Shown: piece after piece, positions 31,909 through 39,804 of the stretch
Layout of the letters: each line of letters opens with the position of its first letter
How positions within the stretch are numbered: position 1 is the stretch's first letter
From: an uncultured Clostridia bacterium
GTDB lineage: Bacteria; Bacillota; Clostridia; Lachnospirales; Anaerotignaceae
DNA: 64,000 nucleotides
Direction of reading: 5' to 3'
Assembly: GCA_945868505.1 (NCBI GenBank)
Contig: CAMBLO010000008.1
Coordinates: 1 to 64,000, forward strand
Notes under the pieces: model-generated
The model's database searches: none
What the model was told of the DNA's origin: nothing
What the model saw: the letters and a program-made list of their open reading frames with translations, nothing else
Program-made: the position numbers and the translations under genes

Positions 31909-32772
31909 ATGAGTAACATCATGGGTTACTTTCGCAAGTCCAAAAATACATTGGAAAAAGGCGGTATTACGCCAAAAACAACATTTGAAGAGAAGGTACG
32001 CTGCCCTGCATGCAAATCCTTTGAAACAAAGCGGGCTATTGCAAAAAATAAAGCGACCTGCCCCCAATGCGGACATCATTTCCGCATTGGCGCCAGAACA
32101 AGAATCAAGGCTTTGTTCGATAAGGATAGCTTTCAGGAGCTGTTTATGAATATTGAAACCATCGACCCTCTGGAATTTCCCGGCTATCAGGATAAGATGG
32201 ACAGAGGCAGAGCTGCCTCCGGGGAAGAGGAAGGTGTGATTTGCGGCACAGCCGCTATCCGCCGCCAGCCCTGTGCGGTTTTTGTTATGGAGCCCGGTTT
32301 TATGATGGGCAGTATGGGGTCTGTTGTTGGGGAAAAGATTGCCCGATTGTTTGAATATGCGGCAGAACAGGAATTGCCCGTGGTGGGCTTTACGGCCTCC
32401 GGCGGGGCCCGTATGCAGGAGGGGATTCTTTCCCTGATGCAGATGGCAAAGACCAGCGGTGCAGTGGATTACCACAGCAAGCGGGGCGGGCTTTATATCA
32501 CCGTGCTGACAGACCCTACCACAGGCGGCGTTACAGCCAGTTTTGCCATGCTGGGGGATATCATCCTTTCCGAGCCCAATGCCACCATCGGCTTTGCGGG
32601 ACGCAGGGTTATCGAGCAGACCACAAAGAAAAAATTGCCCGATGATTTCCAGAAGGCGGAATTTTTGCTGGAGCATGGCTTTGTAGATGCCATCGTTCCC
32701 AGAACGGAGCTGCGGGGGACATTGGAAAAACTCTTGCGGCAGCATAACAGAAAGGGGTGGCTGGAAGGATGA
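31909..32772 (+). CDS. accD: Acetyl-CoA carboxylase carboxyltransferase beta subunit AccD
   Basis: A 287-residue carboxyltransferase subunit. A four-cysteine zinc ribbon lies at about 31-53 (CPAC ... CPQCGHHF), followed by the crotonase-fold core (GFTASGGARMQEG, then TTGGVTASFAMLGD). With AccA it moves CO2 from biotin to acetyl-CoA. There is no gap to accC, and accA starts inside its last codon (ATGA). GAGGTAA serves as ribosome site inside the accC end. The first ATG is used; a second lies four codons on. Confidence 0.95.
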   Translation: MSNIMGYFRKSKNTLEKGGITPKTTFEEKVRCPACKSFETKRAIAKNKATCPQCGHHFRIGARTRIKALFDKDSFQELFMNIETIDPLEFPGYQDKMDRGRAASGEEEGVICGTAAIRRQPCAVFVMEPGFMMGSMGSVVGEKIARLFEYAAEQELPVVGFTASGGARMQEGILSLMQMAKTSGAVDYHSKRGGLYITVLTDPTTGGVTASFAMLGDIILSEPNATIGFAGRRVIEQTTKKKLPDDFQKAEFLLEHGFVDAIVPRTELRGTLEKLLRQHNRKGWLEG

Positions 32773-33551
32773 AAGCGTATCAGAAATTACAGACCGCCCG
32801 TGCCCAGAACCGCCCTACGGCTCGTTCTTATATTGAAAAGCTTTTCACAGAGAGAACAGAACTGCATGGTGACAGAAAATATGCCGACGATGCGGCCATC
32901 ATCGGCGGTATCGGTATGCTGGGAGAGATTCCTGCCACATTCATTGGCATTGAAAGAGGCCGTAATTTGGAGGAACGCATCAAATGCAACTTCGGCTGCC
33001 CTATGCCGGAAGGCTATCGGAAGGCATTGCGGCTGATGAAGCAGGCGGAAAAATTTCATCGCCCCATCATCTGTTTTGTGGATACCTCCGGAGCCTTCTG
33101 CGGCGAAGAAGCGGAAGAACGGGGGCAGGGTCAGGCTATTGCCGACAATCTGATGCAGATGATGGCTCTGGAAACCCCTGTGATCACCATTGTCATCGGG
33201 GAAGGGGGCAGCGGCGGCGCCTTGGGGCTTTCTGTGGCGAATAAGCTGTATATGCTGGAAAATGCAGTGTTTTCCGTGATTTCTCCCGAGGGCTGCGCCA
33301 GCATCCTGTGGGAGGATGCCAAGCTGGCCCCCGATGCGGCAGAATGTCTGCACATCACGGCGGAGGATATGGTGGAATTTGGCGTGGCGGAAGAAATCAT
33401 AAAAGAGGATTTCAAGCATTTCGGCACTATGTGCGAAGGCATAAAAGAAAAACTAATTCTAGATTTGAAGGGCTATTCCAAAAAAGACGGAAAGATCCTT
33501 TCCGAAGAACGGTATCAGCGGTTCCGCAAATTGGGACGCTGGGCGGAATAA
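32769..33551 (+). CDS. accA: Acetyl-CoA carboxylase carboxyltransferase alpha subunit AccA
   Basis: A 260-residue crotonase-fold partner of AccD. Helical N-terminus (ARSYIEKLFTERTELHGDR), then core with CFVDTSGAFCGEEAEERGQ and IGEGGSGGALGL, which bind acetyl-CoA and carboxybiotin. Shorter than the E. coli protein, as in other Clostridia. The ATG at 32769 overlaps the accD stop; a GTG 12 bases earlier is in frame but less likely. It ends the operon, which is closed by a strong terminator. Confidence 0.95.
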   Translation: MKAYQKLQTARAQNRPTARSYIEKLFTERTELHGDRKYADDAAIIGGIGMLGEIPATFIGIERGRNLEERIKCNFGCPMPEGYRKALRLMKQAEKFHRPIICFVDTSGAFCGEEAEERGQGQAIADNLMQMMALETPVITIVIGEGGSGGALGLSVANKLYMLENAVFSVISPEGCASILWEDAKLAPDAAECLHITAEDMVEFGVAEEIIKEDFKHFGTMCEGIKEKLILDLKGYSKKDGKILSEERYQRFRKLGRWAE

Positions 33552-33556
33552 AAGAA

Positions 33557-33590
33557 AAAAGCGACCCTGCAAAGGCAAGGTCGCTTTTCT
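33557..33590. terminator. Bidirectional terminator of the acc operon and the 21-codon gene
   Basis: AAAAGCGACC (33557-33566) pairs with GGTCGCTTTT (33579-33588). T-runs follow on both strands, so it also ends the small minus-strand transcript that stops 13 bases away. Confidence 0.88.
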
Positions 33591-33600
33591 TATGTAGTCA

Positions 33601-33666
33601 TTAGCAGCCGAAACCACAAAGCTGACGCAGAATTTCCAGAACGGAAGCAAAATCAAAGTTACACAT
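33601..33666 (-). CDS. 21-residue peptide with three cysteines
   Basis: A complete miniature gene. The 21-residue product starts MCNFDFASVLEILRQ and ends LCGFGC, giving Cys2, Cys17 and Cys21, a short amphipathic helix in the middle and a Gly-rich CGFGC end. TAGGAGG lies 9 bases before the ATG. Promoter boxes (33712-33740) lie about 50 bases upstream and the stop is 13 bases before a strong terminator. Function unknown. Options are a signalling or modified peptide, a leader peptide, or a metal-binding micropeptide. No processing enzyme or transporter gene is next to it. The strength of the translation and transcription signals makes chance unlikely. Confidence 0.65.
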   Translation of the reverse strand: MCNFDFASVLEILRQLCGFGC

Positions 33667-33711
33667 ATTTGTTAACCTCCTATTAAGAATTTGTATCGCG
33701 ATTACGTAATA

Positions 33712-33740
33712 ATATTAACATTTTTGTAATAATTAAGCAA
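33712..33740 (-). promoter_or_regulatory. Promoter of the 21-codon gene
   Basis: On the minus strand TTGCTT (33735-33740) and TAATAT (33712-33717) are 17 bases apart. The transcript would start near 33705 and be about 150 bases long. An ATTACGTAAT palindrome (33701-33710) overlaps the start region. Confidence 0.6.
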
Positions 33741-33878
33741 ATGCAATTTCTTCCAGTGGGAACAAAAATAACGCTTTTGCGTCACGCAGGTTATTTCTTA
33801 CGAAAAACATAAGATTTTTGGAGAATACCCAATTTCTTTTCCTTTTATGCTATGCTGAAAGAAAAAGGGGGAGTGGGT

Positions 33879-34697
33879 ATGGGAAGAAGATTATTTTGTC
33901 AGCTTTCGCCAACAGCATACCGCATTTCTGTGGAGAAAAACAGGATGCAGCGGCGGCTGAAGGATATGGTTACGAAAAAGGCATTTGCGAAACAGAAAGG
34001 ACAGCCTCTGCCGGTAACGATCTATCACCATGGGTCGCTGATCCGCAGGACATTGGGCAATGTAGACCCATGCCTGCAGGAAAACAAAGCCACCAACCTT
34101 GCCATTGCGGCACCCCAAATATCTCATATCCTGATCTGCCCGGGAGAGACCTTTTCCTTCTGGAAGCTGGTGGGGAATACCACGGCAAAGAAGGGCTATC
34201 GGGAAGGATTGGTGCTGAAAGGGGGACACAGCGACAGTGGCATTGGCGGCGGTATGTGCCAGTTTACCAATCTGATTCACTGGATGGTGTTGCATTCGGA
34301 TTTGGAGATCGTGGAGCATCATCATCATGATGAATTTGACCTGTTTCCCGATTTTGGGCGGCAGGTGCCCTTCGGTACGGGGACTTCCATATTCTATAAT
34401 TATCTGGATTATCGCTTTTATAATGGCACAGACAGAACCTATCAACTGGTGGTTACAGTAGATGCTGCCTATTTAAGAGGAGAATTGCGCTGCAGCGAGT
34501 CGGTGGAGTTTAGCTATCATATCGAAGCGGAGAAGGAGAAGTTTGTGCGGGAAGATGGCATTGTGTATCGGGCAGGGGAGGTCTATCGTTCCAAGGTAGA
34601 TAAGAAAACAGGAGAGACTGTAGAAAAGCAGCTTCTGCGGAAAAATCATGCCCGTGTCATGTATGATACGACGGGGTTGGAAATTGAAGAAACGTAA
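33879..34697 (+). CDS. VanW-family protein
   Basis: A 272-residue protein named after VanW of VanB-type vancomycin clusters, whose function is unknown. The conserved core is visible: ILICPGETFSFWKLVGNT, then GYREGLVLKGG, GIGGGMCQFTNLIHWM and EHHHHDEFDLFPDFGRQVPFGTG. The Cys in GGGMCQ is a family mark. There are no van genes nearby, so it has no visible link to resistance. The ATG at 33879 follows AAGGGGGAG. No signal peptide is obvious, unlike longer relatives with YoaR domains. Confidence 0.88.
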   Translation: MGRRLFCQLSPTAYRISVEKNRMQRRLKDMVTKKAFAKQKGQPLPVTIYHHGSLIRRTLGNVDPCLQENKATNLAIAAPQISHILICPGETFSFWKLVGNTTAKKGYREGLVLKGGHSDSGIGGGMCQFTNLIHWMVLHSDLEIVEHHHHDEFDLFPDFGRQVPFGTGTSIFYNYLDYRFYNGTDRTYQLVVTVDAAYLRGELRCSESVEFSYHIEAEKEKFVREDGIVYRAGEVYRSKVDKKTGETVEKQLLRKNHARVMYDTTGLEIEET

Positions 34698-34725
34698 AAA
34701 ACAGGATACCATTTGGTATCCTGTT
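34696..34725 (-). terminator. Terminator of the Fur-family gene
   Basis: AACAGGATACC (34700-34710) pairs with GGTATCCTGTT (34715-34725); a T-run follows only on the minus strand, so it mainly serves the regulator gene. Confidence 0.75.
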
Positions 34726-34730
34726 GATGG

Positions 34731-35147
34731 TTAAAGGGTTGTCTTTTCGGCACATTCCGGGCAAAGACCTGTAAATTCCAGAGAATGACCGGTGATACGG
34801 AAGCCTGTTTTTTCCTGCAGAGTTTCCTCCAGTTCGCTGAGGGGGCAGGTGTCGATGGGGATGACCTTTCCGCAAAGGTCGCAGACCAGACGATGATAAT
34901 GGTCTTTTTTCGGCAGGGAATAATAAGCCTTGCCATCCTGCCGCACGGAACGGATGAGAAAGCCCTTTTCTGTCAGGGTGTTCAGGGTGCGGTAAACGGT
35001 GGAAACATTCATGGGCAGGATCACATTGGCTGCTTCGTGCAGCTCCTCTGCCGTCATGGGGCGGGCTTGTTTTTCCAGCAGGAACAGCAGCATCTGGCGT
35101 TTCTTTGTGGATTTCAATGCAGCCTTTTTCAAGATGTTTTGTTCCAT
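34731..35147 (-). CDS. Fur-family metal-dependent regulator
   Basis: A 138-residue repressor. Winged helix at about 10-80 (LSTKKRQMLLFLL, then MNVSTVYRTLNTLTEKGFL), followed by the metal region DHYHRLVCDLCGKVIPID and the second Cys pair CPEC near the C-terminus, which together bind structural zinc. It could be Fur, Zur or PerR; the residues visible do not decide. The ATG at 35147 follows AAGGGGGAATC. No metal transporter or peroxide gene is adjacent, and no classic Fur box was seen in the 146-base gap to the divergent gene. Confidence 0.9.
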   Translation of the reverse strand: MEQNILKKAALKSTKKRQMLLFLLEKQARPMTAEELHEAANVILPMNVSTVYRTLNTLTEKGFLIRSVRQDGKAYYSLPKKDHYHRLVCDLCGKVIPIDTCPLSELEETLQEKTGFRITGHSLEFTGLCPECAEKTTL

Positions 35148-35293
35148 TTCTGATTCCCCCTTCCTTTGTCTTTTTCCATGATAGTATAGGAAAAGGCGTT
35201 TGTCAATGAAGGAAAAAAGCGTGTCTTGCAAAAGAGATGCAGGTTTGGTAGGATGGAAGAAAGGGATAGGTATTGTGGGAAAAGGAGGGAAAT

Positions 35294-35821
35294 ATGAAAA
35301 AGAACTTTTGGATTGTACTTTTGCTGTTGTTGGCGATAGGGATCGGACAAAGCGTATGGGAAAGCAGGGTTCTGAAGCAAATGGGAACACCTGTTGGAAG
35401 GCACGAGGCTGTGGCAGAGCAGTATGCGGATGCAAAGATCATTTCTGAAATAGAAGCAGAAGATTATATTTTTTGTGAAATTGAAACAGGAGACCAACAT
35501 GGCATTGCGGCATTTAAACCTATGGGAACGGGAAAATATGTTTATGACGGTGGGGTTTTGATGCCAAAAGAGTGGTTTGTGCCTAGTTCCAGAACCATTG
35601 GAGAAAATCAGTATGAAGTTTATGTATGCAATGAGAAAGATTTCTCCTATGTTGACATTGTGTTGAGAGACATATATTCAGATGAAATTTTACAGACAGA
35701 AACGCTTTCTTTTGCGGAAAAGAACATTGCGGCGATGAAGCTGGATCAGGGGATTACGATGTATCGTACCACCATGACGGGATATGATGCGGAAGGAAAT
35801 GCCTATGCAATATACAATTAA
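35294..35821 (+). CDS. Membrane-anchored or secreted protein of unknown function
   Basis: A 175-residue protein with an N-terminal membrane helix or uncleaved signal (NFWIVLLLLLAIGIGQSV, about 3-22) and a beta-rich outer domain of about 140 residues. No family recognised and no lipobox. AAAGGAGG precedes the ATG at 35294. It is divergent from the Fur-family gene and is followed by nth after 104 bases. Confidence 0.7.
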   Translation: MKKNFWIVLLLLLAIGIGQSVWESRVLKQMGTPVGRHEAVAEQYADAKIISEIEAEDYIFCEIETGDQHGIAAFKPMGTGKYVYDGGVLMPKEWFVPSSRTIGENQYEVYVCNEKDFSYVDIVLRDIYSDEILQTETLSFAEKNIAAMKLDQGITMYRTTMTGYDAEGNAYAIYN

Positions 35822-35925
35822 ATGCCGCAGAAAAAATAACTGATTTCTACGGCAAATTGGATAAAGGGAAATATTTCTCGGGAAATTTCGGGAAATAGCC
35901 TCCCTTCGGGAAGGAGTCGGAAAGA

Positions 35926-36588
35926 ATGACAAAAAAAGAGAAGGTAAACATCATTTTGGAGCTGCTGCACGAGCATTACGGCCCCACGAAATGCTATCTG
36001 AACCACGAAAACCCTTGGCAGCTTTTGATTGCTACCATGCTGTCTGCCCAATGCACCGACGACAGGGTGAATATCGTGACAACGGATTTGTTTCAGAAAT
36101 ATACATCCATACAGGATTTTGCGGAAGCAGACCTGAAGGAATTGGAACAGGACATCCATTCCACAGGCTTTTACCACAATAAGGCGAAAAATATCATTGC
36201 CTGCTGTCAGAAGCTCCTTTCGGAATATGGCGGGGAGGTTCCCTCCGATATTGATGCCCTGACGAGCCTTGCGGGGGTGGGCAGAAAGACAGCCAATGTG
36301 GTGCGAGGCAACTGGTATCATATCCCCAGCGTGGTGGTAGATACCCATGTGAAGCGGGTTTCCAATCTTTTGGGGCTGACAAAAAACGAAGACCCTGTGA
36401 AGATTGAATTTGACCTGATGAAAATCGTTCCCAAAGAGAAATGGATCGATATTAACACCCAGATGATCGCCCACGGCAGAAAAATCTGCATTGCCCGCAG
36501 GCCTAAATGCGAGGAATGTTTTCTCTTCCCTTACTGCACAGGGGGACAGAAAAATATGAAAGAGAAGCAGAAAAAAACAAAATCTTAA
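35926..36588 (+). CDS. nth: Endonuclease III
   Basis: A 220-residue DNA glycosylase/AP lyase that removes oxidised pyrimidines in base-excision repair. The helix-hairpin-helix LAGVGRKTANVV carries catalytic Lys121, and Asp139 lies in VVVDTHVKRV. Four cysteines in the C-x6-C-x2-C-x5-C pattern (CIARRPKCEECFLFPYC) bind the 4Fe-4S cluster. AAGGAG precedes the ATG by 11 bases. Confidence 0.95.
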   Translation: MTKKEKVNIILELLHEHYGPTKCYLNHENPWQLLIATMLSAQCTDDRVNIVTTDLFQKYTSIQDFAEADLKELEQDIHSTGFYHNKAKNIIACCQKLLSEYGGEVPSDIDALTSLAGVGRKTANVVRGNWYHIPSVVVDTHVKRVSNLLGLTKNEDPVKIEFDLMKIVPKEKWIDINTQMIAHGRKICIARRPKCEECFLFPYCTGGQKNMKEKQKKTKS

Positions 36589-36678
36589 GGTGTTTTTAAA
36601 AGATAGCATTTAGATAATATGGTAAAATAAAAATGCAATAAGAATGAGATTTTGAAAAGTCTGATTTGGGAGGTATGT

Positions 36679-37551
36679 ATGATGAAGTGGAGCAAGAAAA
36701 TTTTTGCGGCAGTGATGACTGCAATCATGGCGGTTTCTGCAGCAGGCTGCGGCAGCAAAGCAGGGATGGATACGACAGAGGTGGAAGCCCTGCTGGCGAA
36801 GTCTCAGGAGACCATGGCGACGGTAGAAAGCATGGCAGCAGAAATGACTATGGAAATGGATATGGCTCTGGGGGATGAAGTAATGGAAACCACCAGTGTA
36901 GCCAATATCCTGACAAAGCAGGAGCCTTTCCAGATGCAGATGGATCTGTCCGTAGTCATGGAGGATGGTTCTGAAATGGAACAGATGCAGATGTATGGGG
37001 AAGAAGTGGACGGCAAGCTGATGACTTATATGTATTCCGCAGACACATGGTACGCCCAGACCATGGAGCTGGGGGACTTGGGGCCCTATAATGCGGAACA
37101 GAATATGGATCTGTATCTGAACAACATCCAGTCCTTCAAGGCCAGCGGCGAAGAAACCATCAATGGTACAAAGACCACAAAGATTGAAGGTGTGATCGCC
37201 GGTGAAGCCATGGAAGAAGCGATTCAGAACAGCGGCGCAGCGGATTCTGCTGCCAGCATGGGCGTGACAGAGGAACAGCTTCAGGCAATGTATACAGATA
37301 TGGGCGACCTGCCTATCACTATATGGATCGATGCAGAGGGCTATGTGTTGAAATATGAAATGGATCTGACAGAAATGATGCAGAAGATCATGGATGCAGC
37401 CATGGGGGCTGTGGGCGAAACAGAAACAGAGTATTCCATTTCTATTGAAAAGGCCAGTGTTTCCATGGTTTGCAAGGATTTCAACGCTGTAGGAGAAATC
37501 ACCATTCCTGCGGAAGCCAAGAGTGCAGAAGTATTGAATCTGGCGGAATAA
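36679..37551 (+). CDS. Lipoprotein, DUF6612-like
   Basis: A 290-residue lipoprotein: signal peptide with lipobox SAAGC near residue 24, then a Met- and Glu-rich domain built like the LolA/LppX-type fold of DUF6612 (repeated MEMDMAL-, QMQMDLSV- and YSADTWYAQ-like strands, an IEG and a late PITIWIDAEGYVLKYEMD). Relatives are common in Clostridia and unstudied; lipid or cell-envelope ligand binding is a guess. GGGAGG precedes the first ATG at 36679, and a second ATG follows at once. The methionine content is unusually high. Confidence 0.8.
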   Translation: MMKWSKKIFAAVMTAIMAVSAAGCGSKAGMDTTEVEALLAKSQETMATVESMAAEMTMEMDMALGDEVMETTSVANILTKQEPFQMQMDLSVVMEDGSEMEQMQMYGEEVDGKLMTYMYSADTWYAQTMELGDLGPYNAEQNMDLYLNNIQSFKASGEETINGTKTTKIEGVIAGEAMEEAIQNSGAADSAASMGVTEEQLQAMYTDMGDLPITIWIDAEGYVLKYEMDLTEMMQKIMDAAMGAVGETETEYSISIEKASVSMVCKDFNAVGEITIPAEAKSAEVLNLAE

Positions 37552-37594
37552 GAAGCCGCTGAAAGACGTTCTTTTTCAGAAAGAAGGGGAACCG

Positions 37595-38482
37595 ATGCTG
37601 GATAATCGCATCCTGACATTTTTGAAATTATGTGAAAAAATGAATTATACCAAAACGGCGGAGGCGCTGCATATCACCCAGCCTGCCGTCACCCAGCATA
37701 TCCGTTATCTGGAAGAGCATTACGGCTGCCGTTTGTTTTCCTATACGGGAAAAATGCTGAGGCTGACGGAAAAGGGGGAATTGCTGCGCCGTCTGGCATC
37801 GGAAATGGTAGCCAATGAAATCGGCATCCAAAAGGAAATGGCAAGAACGGAGGAGGAAGAAATCCACCTACGGATTGGTGCCACAAAAACCATCGGGGAA
37901 TTTGTTTTTCCTTCCATTATGAGCCGATTTCTGCGGGAAAACCCCCAGTATCGCCTGCATCTGCACGTGGATAATACGAAAAATCTGCTGCAGATGCTGG
38001 AAAAAGGGGATTTGGACTTTACGATTCTGGAAGGCTTTTTTGACAAGGAAAAATACGCCTATCAGCTCTATCGAAAAGAACGCTTTGTGGGCACCTGCTG
38101 CAAGGAATGTAAGCTGGCAGGAAGAAAATTGAAGCTGGGGGATATCCGCACAGAAGGACTTGTGCTGCGGGAAGAAGGCTCCGGCACCCGTGAGATTTTG
38201 GAAGAGATTTTGAAGGAAAATAATTTCACCATCGGCAGTTTCCCTTCTGTGCAGGAAATCAGCAACTTTATTGCCATCAAGGAATTGGTGAAGGCGAATT
38301 TGGGTATCACCTTTTCCTATTATCCCATGGTGAAGCGGGAATTGGAGGAGGGCAGCCTAGTCCAGCTGGATATCGAGGATTTTGAAATTTATCGGGAATT
38401 CAATTACGTCTACATGAAGAATAGTTTATTCGAGGAAAAATATAAAAAGCTCATCGATTTTGCAAGAGAAGTCGGTGAATGA
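37595..38482 (+). CDS. LysR-family transcriptional regulator
   Basis: A 295-residue regulator. The winged HTH is at about 3-62 (FLKLCEKMNYTKTAEALHIT, then QPAVTQHIRYLEEHYGCRLF), followed by a two-lobed effector domain (RIGATKTIGEFVFPSIMSRF, then GDLDFTILEG). The CysB/CysR-like layout does not reveal its ligand. AAGGGGA precedes the ATG. It is followed by a terminator and then the aldo/keto reductase, with its own promoter. It may control that gene or the lipoprotein before it, but this is only position. Confidence 0.9.
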   Translation: MLDNRILTFLKLCEKMNYTKTAEALHITQPAVTQHIRYLEEHYGCRLFSYTGKMLRLTEKGELLRRLASEMVANEIGIQKEMARTEEEEIHLRIGATKTIGEFVFPSIMSRFLRENPQYRLHLHVDNTKNLLQMLEKGDLDFTILEGFFDKEKYAYQLYRKERFVGTCCKECKLAGRKLKLGDIRTEGLVLREEGSGTREILEEILKENNFTIGSFPSVQEISNFIAIKELVKANLGITFSYYPMVKRELEEGSLVQLDIEDFEIYREFNYVYMKNSLFEEKYKKLIDFAREVGE

Positions 38483-38483
38483 C

Positions 38484-38507
38484 AGCCCGCCCGGTGCGGG
38501 CTTTTTT
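38484..38507 (+). terminator. Terminator of the LysR gene
   Basis: AGCCCGC (38484-38490) pairs with GCGGGCT (38496-38502), followed by TTTTTT. Confidence 0.85.
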
Positions 38508-38522
38508 ATGGGAAGATGAGTG

Positions 38523-38551
38523 TTGCCATGTTTTTATTTTCGTGCTATCCT
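38523..38551 (+). promoter_or_regulatory. Promoter of the aldo/keto reductase gene
   Basis: TTGCCA (38523-38528) and TATCCT (38546-38551), spaced by 17 bases. Confidence 0.5.
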
Positions 38552-38598
38552 TATCATAGAGAATGATGAGAATTTTTTACATATAAGGAGGAATTTGA

Positions 38599-39606
38599 AT
38601 GGAATATGTAACCCTTGGTAAAACAGGTTTGAAAATTTCCCGTATGGGCTTTGGCGGCATCCCCATCCAGAGGGTAGATGCCTCTGTGACAAGAGAACTG
38701 GTGAAGGCTATGGCGGAAAAAGGCATCAACTATATCGATACCGCAAGAGGCTATACTGTCAGCGAAGCTTATCTGGGGGAGGCTCTGGAAGGGCTGCGCG
38801 ACAAATTCGTGCTGGCAACCAAGAGTATGGCCCGCACAAAGGAAGCTATGGCGAAGGATATCGACATCAGCCTTGGCAACCTGCGTACCGATCATATCGA
38901 TCTGTATCAGGTACATAACCCCAATATGGAACAGCTGGAACAGGTCATTGCAGCAGGCGGTGCCTTGGAAGCGTTGCAGGAAGCAAAGGCAGCCGGTAAA
39001 ATTGGTCATATCGGTGTGACTGCCCATTCTTTGGAAGTATTTGAAAAGGCACTGGAACTGGATTGGGTGGAAACCATCATGTTCCCTTACAATATCGTGG
39101 AAACGCAGGCGGTGGAACTGATTAAAAAATGCACCGAAAAGAACATTGGCTTCATTACTATGAAACCTCTGGCAGGTGGTGCCATCGAAGATGCCACACT
39201 GGCCATCCGTTTCATCTGTGCAAACCCTGATGTGACTGTTGTGATCCCCGGTATGTTCGATTTGAAGGAGATTGACCAGAATCTGGCTGCTTGCGAGGAT
39301 AAAACACCCCTGAGCGAAGCAGAACTGGCGAAGATGGAAGAAATCAGAAGCCAGCTGGGGAATAATTTCTGCCGCAGATGTAACTATTGCGCCCCTTGTA
39401 CCGTTGGCATCAGCATCCCCAATGTATTCCTGTTCCAAGGATATCTGGACAGATATGGTCTGGGGGACTGGGCGAAGGAAAGATACGGCGCAATGCCCGT
39501 GAAGGCCAGTGCGTGTATCGGCTGCGGGGCTTGTGAAAAGAGATGCCCTTATAACCTGCCTATCAGAGAAATGCTGAAGGACGCAGCAGCTAAGTTTGGC
39601 GAATAA
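38599..39606 (+). CDS. Aldo/keto reductase with C-terminal ferredoxin-type clusters
   Basis: A 335-residue protein. The TIM-barrel aldo/keto reductase part (about 1-260) has GINYIDTARGYTVSE with Asp and Tyr of the active site, HIDLYQVHNP and MKPLAGGAIE. The C-terminal 80 residues bear eight cysteines in two groups, CRRCNYCAPC and CIGCGACEKRC, the second followed by Pro, as in 4Fe-4S ferredoxins. Such clostridial fusions probably pass electrons between iron-sulfur carriers and NAD(P)H; the substrate is unknown. AAGGAGGA precedes the ATG. Single-gene unit. Confidence 0.9.
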   Translation: MEYVTLGKTGLKISRMGFGGIPIQRVDASVTRELVKAMAEKGINYIDTARGYTVSEAYLGEALEGLRDKFVLATKSMARTKEAMAKDIDISLGNLRTDHIDLYQVHNPNMEQLEQVIAAGGALEALQEAKAAGKIGHIGVTAHSLEVFEKALELDWVETIMFPYNIVETQAVELIKKCTEKNIGFITMKPLAGGAIEDATLAIRFICANPDVTVVIPGMFDLKEIDQNLAACEDKTPLSEAELAKMEEIRSQLGNNFCRRCNYCAPCTVGISIPNVFLFQGYLDRYGLGDWAKERYGAMPVKASACIGCGACEKRCPYNLPIREMLKDAAAKFGE

Positions 39607-39608
39607 TT

Positions 39609-39752
39609 TCGAGGGACGCTGTCCCCCGAACCCCCTGCAAGGGAGATAATCTCCCTTGACCCTTAATTTGCAGAACCATGTACATGGTTCTGCGGTATCG
39701 GGTCGAGGGGGTGAACCCCTCGTGGGAGGTTGAGGGTGAAACCCTCAAGGAG
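39609..39752. repeat. Dispersed multi-hairpin repeat, copy 2
   Basis: GGGACgctGTCCC, CCCTGcaAGGG and GGGAG...CTCCC hairpins, a private AACCATGtaCATGGTT hairpin, then TTCTGCGGTATCGGGTC, GGGGGTgaaCCCC and TTGAGGGTgaaACCCTCAA. The order and the conserved blocks match copy 1 at 14100-14331; only the middle differs. It lies behind the aldo/keto reductase gene. Confidence 0.75.
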
Positions 39753-39756
39753 AAAA

Positions 39757-39795
39757 TAAAAATCCCGAAGGAAATTTTCCTTCGGGATTATTTTG
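39757..39795. terminator. Bidirectional terminator
   Basis: AATCCCGAAGGAAA pairs with TTTCCTTCGGGATT, with A- and T-rich flanks on both sides. It ends the aldo/keto reductase gene and converging ileS. Confidence 0.85.
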
Positions 39796-39804
39796 TTTCG
39801 GGAA

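Noticed and set aside
33818..34330. 170-codon frame overlapping the vanW start
   Set aside because: It is out of frame with the clear VanW-family product, which has a ribosome site at 33879.
33879..34697. Vancomycin resistance locus suggested by vanW homology
   Set aside because: No vanHAX, vanRS or vanY genes are present, and VanW-family proteins are common in susceptible Clostridia.
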